Shown here: positions 19,249 to 27,392 of the stretch, piece after piece | How the letters are laid out: each line of letters begins with the position of its first letter | How positions within the stretch are numbered: position 1 is the first letter of the stretch | Source: Pacificoceanicola sp048553275 | Lineage (GTDB): Bacteria > Pseudomonadota > Alphaproteobacteria > Rhodobacterales > Rhodobacteraceae | Assembly: GCF_048553275.1 (NCBI RefSeq) | Contig: NZ_JBLZMW010000004.1 | Span: 259,084-323,083 of the forward strand | DNA length: 64,000 nt | Direction: 5' to 3' | Program-made: the position numbers and the translations under genes | Notes under the pieces: generated by a model | Databases searched by the model: none | Told to the model about the DNA's origin: nothing | Seen by the model: the letters and a program-made list of their open reading frames with translations, nothing else

Positions 19249-20871
19249 TTACGCCGCGCGCGTCCCGGCGTCGCGGACCAGTTTCCAGCGTACCGCATCC
19301 AGAAGCGCCTCGAAACTGGCGTCGACTATATTGGCGCTGACGCCCACGGTTGACCAGCGGCGACCCTTGCTGTCCTCGCTGTCGATGGTGACGCGGGTCA
19401 CGGCCTCGGTGCCGCCCTGGGTGATGCGCACCTTGAAGTCCACGAGGCGCATGTCGTCGATCAGCGCCTGATAACGCCCGAGATCCTTGGCCAGCGCCTT
19501 GGACAGCGCGTTGACCGGGCCTCGATCACAGCCCAGCTCGTCCATGGATTCAGAGACCGAGAGCTTTTTTTCGCCGTCGACCTTCACCACCACGACCGCT
19601 TCCGAAAGGCTGACCATCTGATTGTACTTGTTCTTGCGGCGCTCCACCGTCACCCGGTAGCGTTTGACCTCGAAGAAATCGGGCAGCGCGCCGAGCTCGT
19701 CGCGCGCCAGTAACTCGAAGCTGGCCTGAGCTGTGTCATAGGAATAGCCCTCGGATTCGCGATCCTTGACCCGGTCGAGAATGCGGCCAAGGGCGGGATC
19801 ACGCTTGTCCACCTCAAGACCCGCCTCGGCCAGCCGCCGCCGCAGGTTGGACTGCCCGGCCTGGTTCGACATCGGGATGATGCGCTCGTTGCCCACGCGC
19901 CCCGGCTCGATATGCTCATAGGTCGAAGGGTCCTTGAGGATGGCGCTGGCGTGCAGCCCGGCCTTGTGCGCAAAGGCGCTGGCCCCGACATAGGGCGCCT
20001 GCTTCATCGGCACGCGGTTGAGGATGTCGTCGAGCATCCGCGCGGTGCGGGTCAGACCCTTCAGCGCCTGTTTGCTCACGCCGGTCTCGAAACGGCTGGC
20101 AAAGGGCTCCTTCAGAAGCAGCGTCGGGATCAGTGAGGTCAGGTTGGCGTTGCCGCAGCGCTCGCCAAGACCGTTGAGCGTGCCCTGCACCTGGCGCGCC
20201 CCGGCGAGGATCGCCGCCAGCGAGCCGGCCACGGCGTTGTCCGTGTCATTATGCGTGTGAATCCCCAATCGGTCCCCATCGACCCCGGAGGCGATCACAT
20301 CCTGCACGATTTGCCCGATTTCATGCGGCAAAGCCCCGCCATTGGTATCGCAAAGCACGACCCAGCGCGCCCCGGCCTCCAGCGCGGCCCGCAGACAGTC
20401 CAGCGCATAGCCGGGATTGTCCTTGTAACCGTCAAAGAAATGCTCGGCGTCGAACAGCGCCTCGCGCCCGGAGCCCACCAGATGCGCGACGCTGGCGCGG
20501 ATGTTCTCGAGGTTCTCCTCCAGCGTCACGCCGAGCGCCTTTGTCACGTGGTAGTCGTGGCTCTTGCCGACAAGGCAGACCGCCCCGGTCCCGGCATTGA
20601 GCACCGCCGCCAGCACCTCGTCATTCGCCGCGGAGCGTCCGGCGCGCTTGGTCATGCCAAAGGCCGTCAGGCGCGCTTTGGTCTCGCCGACTTCTTCAAA
20701 GAACGCGCTGTCGGTCGGGTTGGCACCGGGCCAGCCGCCTTCGATATAATCGACGCCAAGCGCATCCAGCGCCGCCGCGATGCGCAGCTTCTCGGCGCTG
20801 GAGAATTGCACCCCCTGCGTCTGCTGCCCGTCGCGCAGGGTGGTGTCATAGAGATACAGCCGTTCTTTCAT
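19249..20871 (-). CDS. cimA: (R)-citramalate synthase
   Basis: A 540-residue enzyme that condenses pyruvate with acetyl-CoA to citramalate for isoleucine synthesis. The HMGL-like TIM barrel starts LYLYDTTLRDGQQTQGVQFS (catalytic Arg-Asp), continues with DYIEGGWPGANPTDSAFF, LCDTNGGALPHEIG and the metal-binding HTHNDTDNAVAGSL. It ends with a LeuA allosteric domain (residues about 400-540). The GGWPGANP motif separates CimA from 2-isopropylmalate synthase. Met 20871 follows AGGGGCG. Cysteinyl-tRNA synthetase lies upstream on the same strand, separated by 82 bp that contain a copy of the intergenic repeat. Confidence 0.92.
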   Translation of the reverse strand: MKERLYLYDTTLRDGQQTQGVQFSSAEKLRIAAALDALGVDYIEGGWPGANPTDSAFFEEVGETKARLTAFGMTKRAGRSAANDEVLAAVLNAGTGAVCLVGKSHDYHVTKALGVTLEENLENIRASVAHLVGSGREALFDAEHFFDGYKDNPGYALDCLRAALEAGARWVVLCDTNGGALPHEIGQIVQDVIASGVDGDRLGIHTHNDTDNAVAGSLAAILAGARQVQGTLNGLGERCGNANLTSLIPTLLLKEPFASRFETGVSKQALKGLTRTARMLDDILNRVPMKQAPYVGASAFAHKAGLHASAILKDPSTYEHIEPGRVGNERIIPMSNQAGQSNLRRRLAEAGLEVDKRDPALGRILDRVKDRESEGYSYDTAQASFELLARDELGALPDFFEVKRYRVTVERRKNKYNQMVSLSEAVVVVKVDGEKKLSVSESMDELGCDRGPVNALSKALAKDLGRYQALIDDMRLVDFKVRITQGGTEAVTRVTIDSEDSKGRRWSTVGVSANIVDASFEALLDAVRWKLVRDAGTRAA

Positions 20872-20884
20872 GACCACGCCCCTG

Positions 20885-20936
20885 GTTTCTTCTCTTGGGA
20901 AATACTCCGGGGGTGCGGGGGCTGGCCCCCGCTCCG
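20885..20936 (-). repeat. Interspersed repeat copy between cysS and cimA
   Basis: Read on the minus strand: a GCGGGGGC-CA-GCCCCCGC hairpin, then CCCCGGAGTATTT-CCC-AAGAGAAGAAACC, ending 13 bases before the cimA start. It lies in the cimA leader, so its hairpin could act on readthrough from cysS. Confidence 0.6.
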
Positions 20937-20953
20937 GCATCGGTCAGAAGCGC

Positions 20954-22360
20954 TCACAGCAGGCCCTCCAGTTTGGCCGCGTCAAAGCCCGCGCCGGGGA
21001 GAAGCTCCACGCTCGCCTTGCTCATCCGGACCTCGACCCCGGCGTCAATCAGCGCCGTCTTCAGGCGGTCGACTTCGGAAAAATCCTTGCTTTGCATCGC
21101 GGCGGCGCGGACCGCGGCGAGCCGTGTCGCCAGCCCGGAGAGATCGGCCCCGACCACGTCCCAGCCGCCAAGCTCCGGCGTCAGCAGCCCGAGCAGCTGC
21201 GCCGATGCAAGCAGGACGCCTTTTTCGATGTGGCAGTCCTTTTGCGGATTGGCGGCAATGTCGCGGGCCATGCGGTGCAGATGCGTCAACGCCCCCGCCG
21301 TGTTCAGATCGTCGGCAAGCGTTTCGACCAGCGCCGCATCCGGCCCGACCGGCGTTGCGCCCTCGGTCAGGGCCCGCCACTTGCGGAGGGTCGCCTCGGC
21401 TTCGCGCGCCTTTTCGGCGGTCCAGTCCATCGGTTTGCGGTAGTGCGTCGAGAGCATGACGAAGCGGATCACCTCGCCTGGGACGCCGGGCAGACCATCG
21501 TGGCCGTCCAGCAGATCGCGCACGGTGAAGAAGTTGCCGAGCGATTTGGACATCTTCTTGCCCTCGACCTGCAGCATTTCATTGTGCAGCCAGACCTGGG
21601 CGAAGCCGCCGCCGGGGTGCGCGCAGCAGCTTTGTGCGATTTCGTTCTCGTGGTGCGGGAAAAGCAGGTCATTGCCGCCGCCATGAATGTCGAAACTCTC
21701 GCCGAGCAAATCATAGGCCATGGCGGAGCATTCTATGTGCCAGCCGGGGCGGCCGCGTCCCCACGGGCTGTCCCAGCCGGGCAGATCACCCGGGGAGGGC
21801 TTCCACAGGACAAAATCCATCGGGTCGCGTTTGTAGGGCGCCACGTCCACGCGCGCTCCGGCGATCATGTCATCGACAGAGCGGCCCGAGAGCGCGCCAT
21901 AGCCATCGTAGCTGCTGACGGAGAACAGAACGTGGCCTTCGGCGGCATATGCGTGGCCGCGCGCGATCAGGTCTTCGGTCATCGCCACCATCTGCGGAAT
22001 GTACTGCGTGGCGCGCGGCATGTCGGAGGGTTCCATCACCCCGACCGCGCCCATGTCGTCGAGATACCACTGCGTCGTTTCCGCCGTGATCTCGCCGATG
22101 GAGCGGCCGGAGGCCTCGGCCCGCGCGTTGATCTTGTCATCGACGTCGGTGAAATTACGCACGTATCGGACATGTTCGGGGCCGTAGACCTCGCGCAGCA
22201 GGCGAAAGAGCACGTCAAAGACAATGGCGGGCCGCGCGTTGCCGAGATGGGCGCGGTCGTAGACCGTTGGCCCGCAGACGTACATCCGCACATTGGACGC
22301 ATCGAGGGGCGCGAACGTCTCCTTGCGGCGTGTCATCGAATTGGTGAGACGGATCTCCAT
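20954..22360 (-). CDS. cysS: Cysteine--tRNA ligase
   Basis: A 468-residue class I aminoacyl-tRNA synthetase. It starts MEIRLTNSMTRRKETF. The signature VYDRAHLGNARP (HIGH variant) comes after the zinc-binding Cys of YVCGPTV. Other zinc ligands are in WHIECSAMA and the GGNDLLFPHHENE segment, and the KMSKS loop is KKMSKSLGNFF. The length equals the family norm. Met 22360 is preceded by GAGGAGCGAG. It is transcribed toward cimA. Confidence 0.95.
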   Translation of the reverse strand: MEIRLTNSMTRRKETFAPLDASNVRMYVCGPTVYDRAHLGNARPAIVFDVLFRLLREVYGPEHVRYVRNFTDVDDKINARAEASGRSIGEITAETTQWYLDDMGAVGVMEPSDMPRATQYIPQMVAMTEDLIARGHAYAAEGHVLFSVSSYDGYGALSGRSVDDMIAGARVDVAPYKRDPMDFVLWKPSPGDLPGWDSPWGRGRPGWHIECSAMAYDLLGESFDIHGGGNDLLFPHHENEIAQSCCAHPGGGFAQVWLHNEMLQVEGKKMSKSLGNFFTVRDLLDGHDGLPGVPGEVIRFVMLSTHYRKPMDWTAEKAREAEATLRKWRALTEGATPVGPDAALVETLADDLNTAGALTHLHRMARDIAANPQKDCHIEKGVLLASAQLLGLLTPELGGWDVVGADLSGLATRLAAVRAAAMQSKDFSEVDRLKTALIDAGVEVRMSKASVELLPGAGFDAAKLEGLL

Positions 22361-22504
22361 ATCTCGCTCCTCGGATAGGGTCGCGGCGGGCTTAGCAACT
22401 TACCATGGAGATTGGAATAGAAGAGAGACCCGCCGACAGATGTCAGTGAGTAATGCAGCAAAGGATGATTGCGGTGCTCTTCATGCCATGCGGCGTAGCA
22501 TGAA

Positions 22505-22531
22505 AAACGCGCCTCGGGAAGAGGCGCGTTT
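22505..22531 (-). terminator. Intrinsic terminator downstream of the VOC gene
   Basis: AAACGCGCCTC and GAGGCGCGTTT pair perfectly over 11 bases around a five-base loop, and on the minus strand the stem ends in TTTTT. It ends transcription of the VOC-family gene (22650-23030). The rest of the 289-bp gap to cysS shows no gene. Confidence 0.8.
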
Positions 22532-22649
22532 GGGTGGCAGGCTCTAGCGATGGTGCGTCCGGAGCGGGCGCGGGCGGCAGGCAAGTCCGGGCCGGGTCCG
22601 GACCACATGGCAGTGCATCCGGTCCGGCGCGCCGAGGACCACGAAGAGG

Positions 22650-23030
22650 TCAGTCATACTGCACCAGTTCGTATTCCACACCGTCGGGGCCGTCGAAGTA
22701 GAACCGGCGCCCGGGTTCATAGTCCGCGTGGCTGTGGGTTTCGAACCCCGCCGCTTTCACCCGCGCTTCGGCGGCGTCGAGATCGCTGACCGTGAGGCCG
22801 ACGTGGTTCAGCCCGCCGACAGGGCTGTAGCGCTCTGCCGCTTGCGTGGCTCCGGGGCCGGGACGGTAGAGGGCGAGGTAGCTGCCGGTGCTGCCGACGT
22901 GCACGCTGTAGCCGCCGTGAATGGCCGCGCCCTCCCAACGGATCTTCCATTCAAAAAGATCGCAGAGCAACGCGGCGGTGGCCTTGGGGTCTGCAGTGGT
23001 GATGTTGGCGTGTTCGATCGTGGCGGTCAT
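22650..23030 (-). CDS. VOC-family (glyoxalase/bleomycin-resistance fold) protein under a SoxR-type promoter
   Basis: A 126-residue single-VOC-domain protein: MTATIEHANITTADPKATAALLCD opens the first beta-alpha-beta-beta-beta unit. LNHVGLTVSDLDAAEARVKAAG opens the second, and FYFDGPDGVEYELVQYD closes it with the metal-ligand Glu position. Met 23030 has AAGGAG nine bases upstream. It is divergent from soxR, and a SoxR-type operator lies in its promoter, so it likely answers redox-cycling compounds. Candidates are a binding/resistance protein for a redox-active drug or an oxygenase-like enzyme; the substrate is unknown. Confidence 0.85.
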   Translation of the reverse strand: MTATIEHANITTADPKATAALLCDLFEWKIRWEGAAIHGGYSVHVGSTGSYLALYRPGPGATQAAERYSPVGGLNHVGLTVSDLDAAEARVKAAGFETHSHADYEPGRRFYFDGPDGVEYELVQYD

Positions 23031-23059
23031 GGCGTGTCTCCTTATGCTTGACTTCACGG

Positions 23060-23098
23060 AGGGTACGGCTTCAAGTTTGCTTGAAGGCAAGATATAAG
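23060..23098. promoter_or_regulatory. SoxR box within a 19-bp-spacer promoter
   Basis: CTTCAAGTTTGCTTGAAG at 23069-23086 is an 18-bp palindrome very close to the known SoxR operator (CCTCAAGTTAACTTGAGG). On the minus strand it fills the spacer between a TTGCCT -35 (23085-23090) and a TACCCT -10 (23060-23065). The 19-bp spacing is the long spacing MerR-family activators correct. It would drive the VOC gene. TATAAG at 23093-23098 may be the -10 for soxR itself. Confidence 0.75.
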
Positions 23099-23129
23099 TA
23101 ATGTTTAAATTCAAGGGGTAGCAGGGTGC

Positions 23130-23603
23130 ATGGCTGACAGAATGCGAAAGCAGGGCGCGGCGTTGAGTATCGGTGAGGTCGCGGCGCGCACCGGGCTCTC
23201 GGGCTCGGCGATTCGGCATTATGAGAGCGAGGGGCTGGTGTTTCCGGACCGAACGGCCACGGGGCAGCGCCGGTTCGCCCGCGCCGATATCCGACGGCTG
23301 TCCTTTGTGTTGATCGCCCAGCAACTGGGATTTTCGCTCGCCGAGATCAAGGCGCAACTGGCCGCTCTGCCGCAGGATCGCGCCCCGACGAAACGGGACT
23401 GGGAGCGGATTTCGAAACGGTTCGGGCGGGTTCTGGATGCACGGATTGCCACCATGCAAAGGCTGCGTGACCGCCTGGACGGCTGCATCGGGTGTGGCTG
23501 CCTGAGCTTGCAGAGTTGTCATTTGTACAACCCCGAGGACCGGATCGGGCGAAAGGGGCCGGGGCCCGGGTTGGTGACCGTTTCCGGGCGGCGGGGCGGC
23601 TGA
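23130..23603 (+). CDS. soxR: Redox-sensitive transcriptional activator SoxR
   Basis: A 157-residue MerR-family regulator. The winged HTH is at the N-terminus (LSIGEVAARTGLSGSAIRHYESEGL), followed by a dimerisation helix. The [2Fe-2S] motif CIGCGCLSLQSC (C-x2-C-x-C-x5-C) in residues about 119-130 is diagnostic for SoxR and is complete. It is divergent from the VOC gene with a SoxR palindrome in the shared 99-bp region. In non-enteric bacteria SoxR commonly controls its neighbours directly rather than soxS, which agrees with this layout. Confidence 0.95.
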   Translation: MADRMRKQGAALSIGEVAARTGLSGSAIRHYESEGLVFPDRTATGQRRFARADIRRLSFVLIAQQLGFSLAEIKAQLAALPQDRAPTKRDWERISKRFGRVLDARIATMQRLRDRLDGCIGCGCLSLQSCHLYNPEDRIGRKGPGPGLVTVSGRRGG

Positions 23604-23616
23604 TGGCGGGCGGATT

Positions 23617-23640
23617 TTGAGTACTTGGGAAGAGAAGAAG
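23617..23640. repeat. Interspersed repeat copy after soxR
   Basis: TTGAGTACTTGGGAAGAGAA followed by GAAG, 14 bases after the soxR stop. It matches the GGAGTATTT...GAGAAGAAG repeats but lacks the GC hairpin. Nothing else is seen in 23641-23810. Confidence 0.5.
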
Positions 23641-23811
23641 AGGGGCGCCTGCGCTGGTCGGTGGCGGCGACAGGCTCAAAGCGTTGTGGGTCGAGACGGA
23701 CATGCCAGGCGTGGTGGCATCGCGTCGTTCTTCCAATCTCCGCGTGCGCAGGGTCTGTCGTCTTGCCTGCCGGAGGCGTGTGCATCCGGTCATGGCGTTG
23801 CCGGGGCAATC

Positions 23812-23847
23812 GCCAAAAGAAAAGCCGCCCCCGGGGAGGGACGGCTT
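23812..23847 (-). terminator. Intrinsic terminator downstream of the bactofilin gene
   Basis: On the minus strand AAGCCG...CGGCTT closes a stem with inner CCC/GGG pairing, followed by TTTCTTTTGG. It lies 35 bases beyond the bactofilin stop codon. Confidence 0.6.
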
Positions 23848-23882
23848 GCATGGTTTTTCCTGTAGCGCTGTGGCGCGCCGGT

Positions 23883-24392
23883 TCAGCCCTGCTGCGGGGT
23901 CTGAGGCGTTTGTTGCGGTGCGGCGGGTTTCTTGCCGCCGGAGAGCGGATCGTCCTGACGCTGCACGGAGCCTTCGAAGTGGGCGCCGGATTCGATCGCG
24001 ATGGTCTTGTGGATGATGTCGCCTTCGACGCGCGCGGTGGCAGTCAGGCGGACCTTCAGGCCACGGACGCGGCCGACGATACGGCCATTGACCACCACGT
24101 CATCGGCGATCACCTCGCCCTTGATCGTCGCGGTCTCGCCGATGGTCAAAAGGTGGGCGCGGATGTCGCCCTCAACAGTACCTTCGACCTGAATGTCGCC
24201 GGTTGTGCGGATGTTGCCGGTGATGTGCAGATCGTTCGACAGCACCGAGGCGGGCGGCTTGGCCTTGGGCGTGACCGGCTTGGTGAAATCGCCTGCCGGA
24301 GCGCGGGGCGCATCGGACGGGGCTGCGGGCTTTGCCGCGCCGGTGTCGTCGGCTTTGTTGCCGGGTTCGTTGATTTTGCTTTTAGAAAACAT
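23883..24392 (-). CDS. Bactofilin (polymer-forming cytoskeletal protein)
   Basis: A 169-residue protein with a disordered Pro/Ala/Lys-rich N-terminus (about residues 1-45) and a right-handed beta-helix bactofilin core: SVLSNDLHITGNIRTTGDIQ, EGTVEGDIRAHLLTIG, KGEVIADDVVVNGRIVGRV and ARVEGDIIHKTIAIESGA. A short Gln/Pro tail follows. Bactofilins polymerise without nucleotide and position cell-wall enzymes. The gene overlaps the end of the M23 peptidase gene by 11 bases, which ties it to peptidoglycan shaping. A terminator follows. Confidence 0.92.
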   Translation of the reverse strand: MFSKSKINEPGNKADDTGAAKPAAPSDAPRAPAGDFTKPVTPKAKPPASVLSNDLHITGNIRTTGDIQVEGTVEGDIRAHLLTIGETATIKGEVIADDVVVNGRIVGRVRGLKVRLTATARVEGDIIHKTIAIESGAHFEGSVQRQDDPLSGGKKPAAPQQTPQTPQQG

Positions 24393-25695
24393 CGTTCGCA
24401 GCCTTGATGTAGATCATCGGATTAACGGGTTTGCCGCCGACGCGGACCTCATAGTGAAGATGGGTCCCGGTCGACCGTCCAGTGTTCCCCATATCACCGA
24501 TCCTTTGCCCGCGCGAGACTCTTTGCCCAACTTTCACGCGAATTTTCGATTGATGGGCATAGCGGGTCTCGATGCCGAACTCATGCTGGATCTTGACGAG
24601 GCGGCCATAGCCGGAGGACCAGCCCGCGTGGGTGACGACGCCATCGGCGGTGGCATAGATCGGTGTGCCGTGCGGCGCGGCGAAGTCGGTGCCCGCGTGC
24701 AGGCGGCCCCAGCGGTAGCCGAATCCCGAGGTGAAGCGGAAGGGATCCTTGAGCGGCGTGGCAAAGGGGGCCTTTTGCGCGGCGATACGGTAGAGGTTCA
24801 ACCGGTCCATTTCGCCAAGGATGCGATTGGCGCGCTTGGTGTCTTCCGAGGGTTCCTCGCCGCGGGTGGAGAAGGACAGGGGGGTCAGCGGACCGCCCTG
24901 GCCGGAGTAGCCCTCGCGGACCTGGCTCAGGATGCTGTCCGGGTCCATGCCGGCCTTCTCGAACATCTTGTCGAGCGGCTTGACGGAAACGGTCATCGCC
25001 TCTTCGAGCTGGCGGAAGATGCGGTCGTTCTTGTCTTCCATCTGTTCGATCTCGGCCTGCATCTCTGCGGCGCGGATCAGGGCGGCCTGTGCATCGGCCA
25101 CGACCTTGTCGCGCTCGGCGGCGGTCTGGGCGAGGGCCTCCGCGAGGAAGTCCATGGTGCTGTCGCCCTGCGCCCCGTCGGCGGCGGTCTGGGTGTTGCC
25201 GGACTGGAGCTGATCTTCGAGGGTGGCGAGGCGACGGGAGACGCTTTCGCGCTCTTTCATGGTGTCGCGCAGGGTGGCCTGGATCACGTCGATCCCGGTG
25301 GAGAGCTCGCGACCGCGCGTTTCGCTGTCCAGCAGCTCGCTTTGCATGACGGAAATCTGGCGCAGCGCGGCGTTGAAGCGGTCCTGCGCGGCCAGCGCCT
25401 CGGCGGCGCGCTTGTCGCGTTCGGCGCTGAGGGCATTGAGGCGCTGCTGATAGGTGATCTGTTCGCGGCGGGCCTGCTCGCGGAAGTTGCCGGAGCCGAT
25501 GGAGTCCATCAGCAGGATGGCGGTCGCGACAATCGTCCAGGACACCACGACGGCCGATCCGGCAAAGGCCACGGCCTGAGTTTCGGGCCTGAGGCGAATG
25601 AAGCGGGTATCCGTGTCGGACCGAAGAAAGAGCCGACGCTCCGGGAAGAAACGCTCAAGCAGAGCGTGTGTCTTGATGGCCAGACGTGTTCTCAC
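24382..25695 (-). CDS. M23-family peptidoglycan endopeptidase with coiled coil
   Basis: A 437-residue, membrane-anchored protein: one helix (AVAFAGSAVVVSWTIVATAI), a long coiled coil (about residues 80-250, rich in Glu/Arg/Ala), then a LytM domain. That domain has FTSGFGYRWGRLHAGTDFAA (zinc His and Asp), HQSKIRVKVGQRVSRGQ and the HLHYEV motif. Start GTG 25695 is favoured because AAGGAC lies seven bases upstream; the frame is open to 25866 without support. The active-site residues are intact, so it may cleave cross-links rather than act only as an activator. It is translationally coupled to bactofilin. Confidence 0.88.
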   Translation of the reverse strand: MRTRLAIKTHALLERFFPERRLFLRSDTDTRFIRLRPETQAVAFAGSAVVVSWTIVATAILLMDSIGSGNFREQARREQITYQQRLNALSAERDKRAAEALAAQDRFNAALRQISVMQSELLDSETRGRELSTGIDVIQATLRDTMKERESVSRRLATLEDQLQSGNTQTAADGAQGDSTMDFLAEALAQTAAERDKVVADAQAALIRAAEMQAEIEQMEDKNDRIFRQLEEAMTVSVKPLDKMFEKAGMDPDSILSQVREGYSGQGGPLTPLSFSTRGEEPSEDTKRANRILGEMDRLNLYRIAAQKAPFATPLKDPFRFTSGFGYRWGRLHAGTDFAAPHGTPIYATADGVVTHAGWSSGYGRLVKIQHEFGIETRYAHQSKIRVKVGQRVSRGQRIGDMGNTGRSTGTHLHYEVRVGGKPVNPMIYIKAANDVF

Positions 25696-25889
25696 CTGAG
25701 CGTCCTTCTGTATCCTGTCCCCATTGCAGGCGGCGGGCTCCCCAGCCCGCGTTCCCACCGCATCGGGCTTACCCAGCCGATCCTGTATCCGCAAGACTTT
25801 TGCCCGGATTGATTCGGTTCTGGCAGCGGTCTGTTGCCCAAATGGCAAAAATCCGCCGATATCCAACAGCTTCGGACCTGTTCTTTAGG

Positions 25890-26702
25890 TCAGGTCTTCT
25901 CCGTCAGGGGCCAGTAGAAGTCCGGTGGAAGCCCAGCCTCGGCGCGCTTCTCTTCGTTGAACGGCGGTTTCAAGGGGCCGTGGAAATATTTCCGCACCAG
26001 TGCATGAAAGACAACAACCGGGTCCAGGTCGTGGCGCCCGCACAGGAAGTGGAACCACTTTGAGCCATAGGCCACATGGCTGACTTCCTCGGCATAGATG
26101 GTTTCGAGCGCGGCGACGGCACTCTTGGCCCCGGCCTTGCGGAAGATCTCGATCATGCCGGGGGTCACGTCGAGGCCGCGGGCCTCCAGCACCATGGGCA
26201 CCACGGCGAGGCGGCCATGCAGATCGTCCACCGTATCTTCGGCGGCGCGCCACATGCCCGCGTGGGCCGGCAATGCGCCGTAAGAACTGCCCAGCTCTTC
26301 GAGGCAGTCGCACATCAGGTTGAAGTGCTTGCTCTCTTCGTCCGCGGCCTTGACCCAATCGTCGTAGTAACCTTGCGGCATCGGGATATGGGCAAAGCGC
26401 GGAATGATGTCCCAATGCAGGTCCACGGCATTGAGTTCGATATGCGCCACCGCGTGCAGGAGCGCGATGCGCCCCTGCGGGCTGCCGGGCTTGCGCTTGG
26501 GCACATCGCGTGGGTCGAGCAGCTCGGGCTTGGCCGGGCGCGCCGGGCGCAGCGGCGGCGTGGCCCGCCCGACGGCGATGTCCTCACCAGCCTTGCGCGC
26601 GGCAAACCAGCGCGCGGCGTAATCGCGGGACTTCGCTGTCTTCTCGCGGCCATCGGCGGTGGTCAGGACGTCCACCGCCATCTCGCAAAGTGTCATCGCC
26701 AT
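25890..26702 (-). CDS. Ferritin-like DUF455 protein
   Basis: A 270-residue protein with a four-helix ferritin-like di-metal fold. Candidate iron ligands are spaced as in the family: AHIELNAVDLHWD, ADEESKHFNLMCDCLEELGS and AEEVSHVAYGSKWF (Glu-x2-His). The DUF455 family has no established role. It stands alone on the minus strand; its leader contains a degenerate copy of the intergenic repeat (26715-26776). No signal peptide is seen. Confidence 0.85.
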   Translation of the reverse strand: MAMTLCEMAVDVLTTADGREKTAKSRDYAARWFAARKAGEDIAVGRATPPLRPARPAKPELLDPRDVPKRKPGSPQGRIALLHAVAHIELNAVDLHWDIIPRFAHIPMPQGYYDDWVKAADEESKHFNLMCDCLEELGSSYGALPAHAGMWRAAEDTVDDLHGRLAVVPMVLEARGLDVTPGMIEIFRKAGAKSAVAALETIYAEEVSHVAYGSKWFHFLCGRHDLDPVVVFHALVRKYFHGPLKPPFNEEKRAEAGLPPDFYWPLTEKT

Positions 26703-26714
26703 GGCGCAGCCCTT

Positions 26715-26776
26715 CTGTTTCTTTGGTCCTTCAATACCTCGGGGGAGCGCCGGAGGCGCGTGGGGGCAGAGCCCCC
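26715..26776 (-). repeat. Degenerate interspersed repeat upstream of the DUF455 gene
   Basis: On the minus strand a TGGGGGC-TCT-GCCCCCA hairpin is followed by CGCGCCTCCGGCGC, CCCCCGAGGTATT and AAGAAACAGAAG, the same order as the cimA-leader copy but with more changes. A second hairpin, GCGCTCGCTTCGCTCGCGC, lies upstream. Confidence 0.45.
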
Positions 26777-26853
26777 ATGCGCGAGCGAAGCGAGCGCCCG
26801 TCGACGCGCCGGGGGCGTTTGTGAAACAAACGTGCCGGGTGCGGCGAAATCCC

Positions 26854-27303
26854 TCACAGTCCTTTCGCGGCGTCCAGAACCTCTTCGGCGTGGCCAGGCA
26901 CCTTCACCTTGTGCCAGGCTTTCACCACCGCGCCGCTGCCGTCGATCAGGAAGGTGGAGCGTTCGATGCCCATGAACGTCTTGCCGTACATCGACTTTTC
27001 CTTCCAGACACCGAAATCCTCGCAGAGCGTGCCATGTTCATCCGAGATCAGCGGTACGGTCAGGCCCTTTTTCTTCATGAATTTCTCGTGGCTGGCGATG
27101 CTGTCCTTGGACACGCCGAAGAGTTTCACGCCAAGTGCGTCGAAGTCGCCTTGCAGAGCGGTGAAGGCCTCGTTCTCCTTGGTGCAGCCGGAGGTGTCGT
27201 CGCGCGGGTAAAAGAACAGCACGAAGGGTGTGCCGCTCAGGGCGCTGAGCGAAACCTCGCCATTGGTGGCGGGAAGGGTGAAGTCTGGAGCTGTTTCGGT
27301 CAT
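26854..27303 (-). CDS. bcp: Thioredoxin-dependent peroxiredoxin (BCP family)
   Basis: A 149-residue peroxiredoxin reducing hydroperoxides with thioredoxin. The fold begins TETAPDFTLPATNGEVSLSA. The peroxidatic Cys is in FYPRDDTSGCTKENEAF, with a Thr just after it where atypical two-Cys BCPs carry the resolving Cys. No second Cys at the usual i+5 position is visible, and the only other Cys is in HGTLCEDFGVW, so it may work as a one-Cys enzyme or use that residue. Met 27303 fits the family start. Confidence 0.9.
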   Translation of the reverse strand: MTETAPDFTLPATNGEVSLSALSGTPFVLFFYPRDDTSGCTKENEAFTALQGDFDALGVKLFGVSKDSIASHEKFMKKKGLTVPLISDEHGTLCEDFGVWKEKSMYGKTFMGIERSTFLIDGSGAVVKAWHKVKVPGHAEEVLDAAKGL

Positions 27304-27392
27304 CTCGGGGTGTCTCCTTGCGGCGCTTGCGCTAATGTTGAGGGTAAGAGCAGAGTAGCGCACAAGAATAAACCCCCGAGGCCGCGGTTCCA

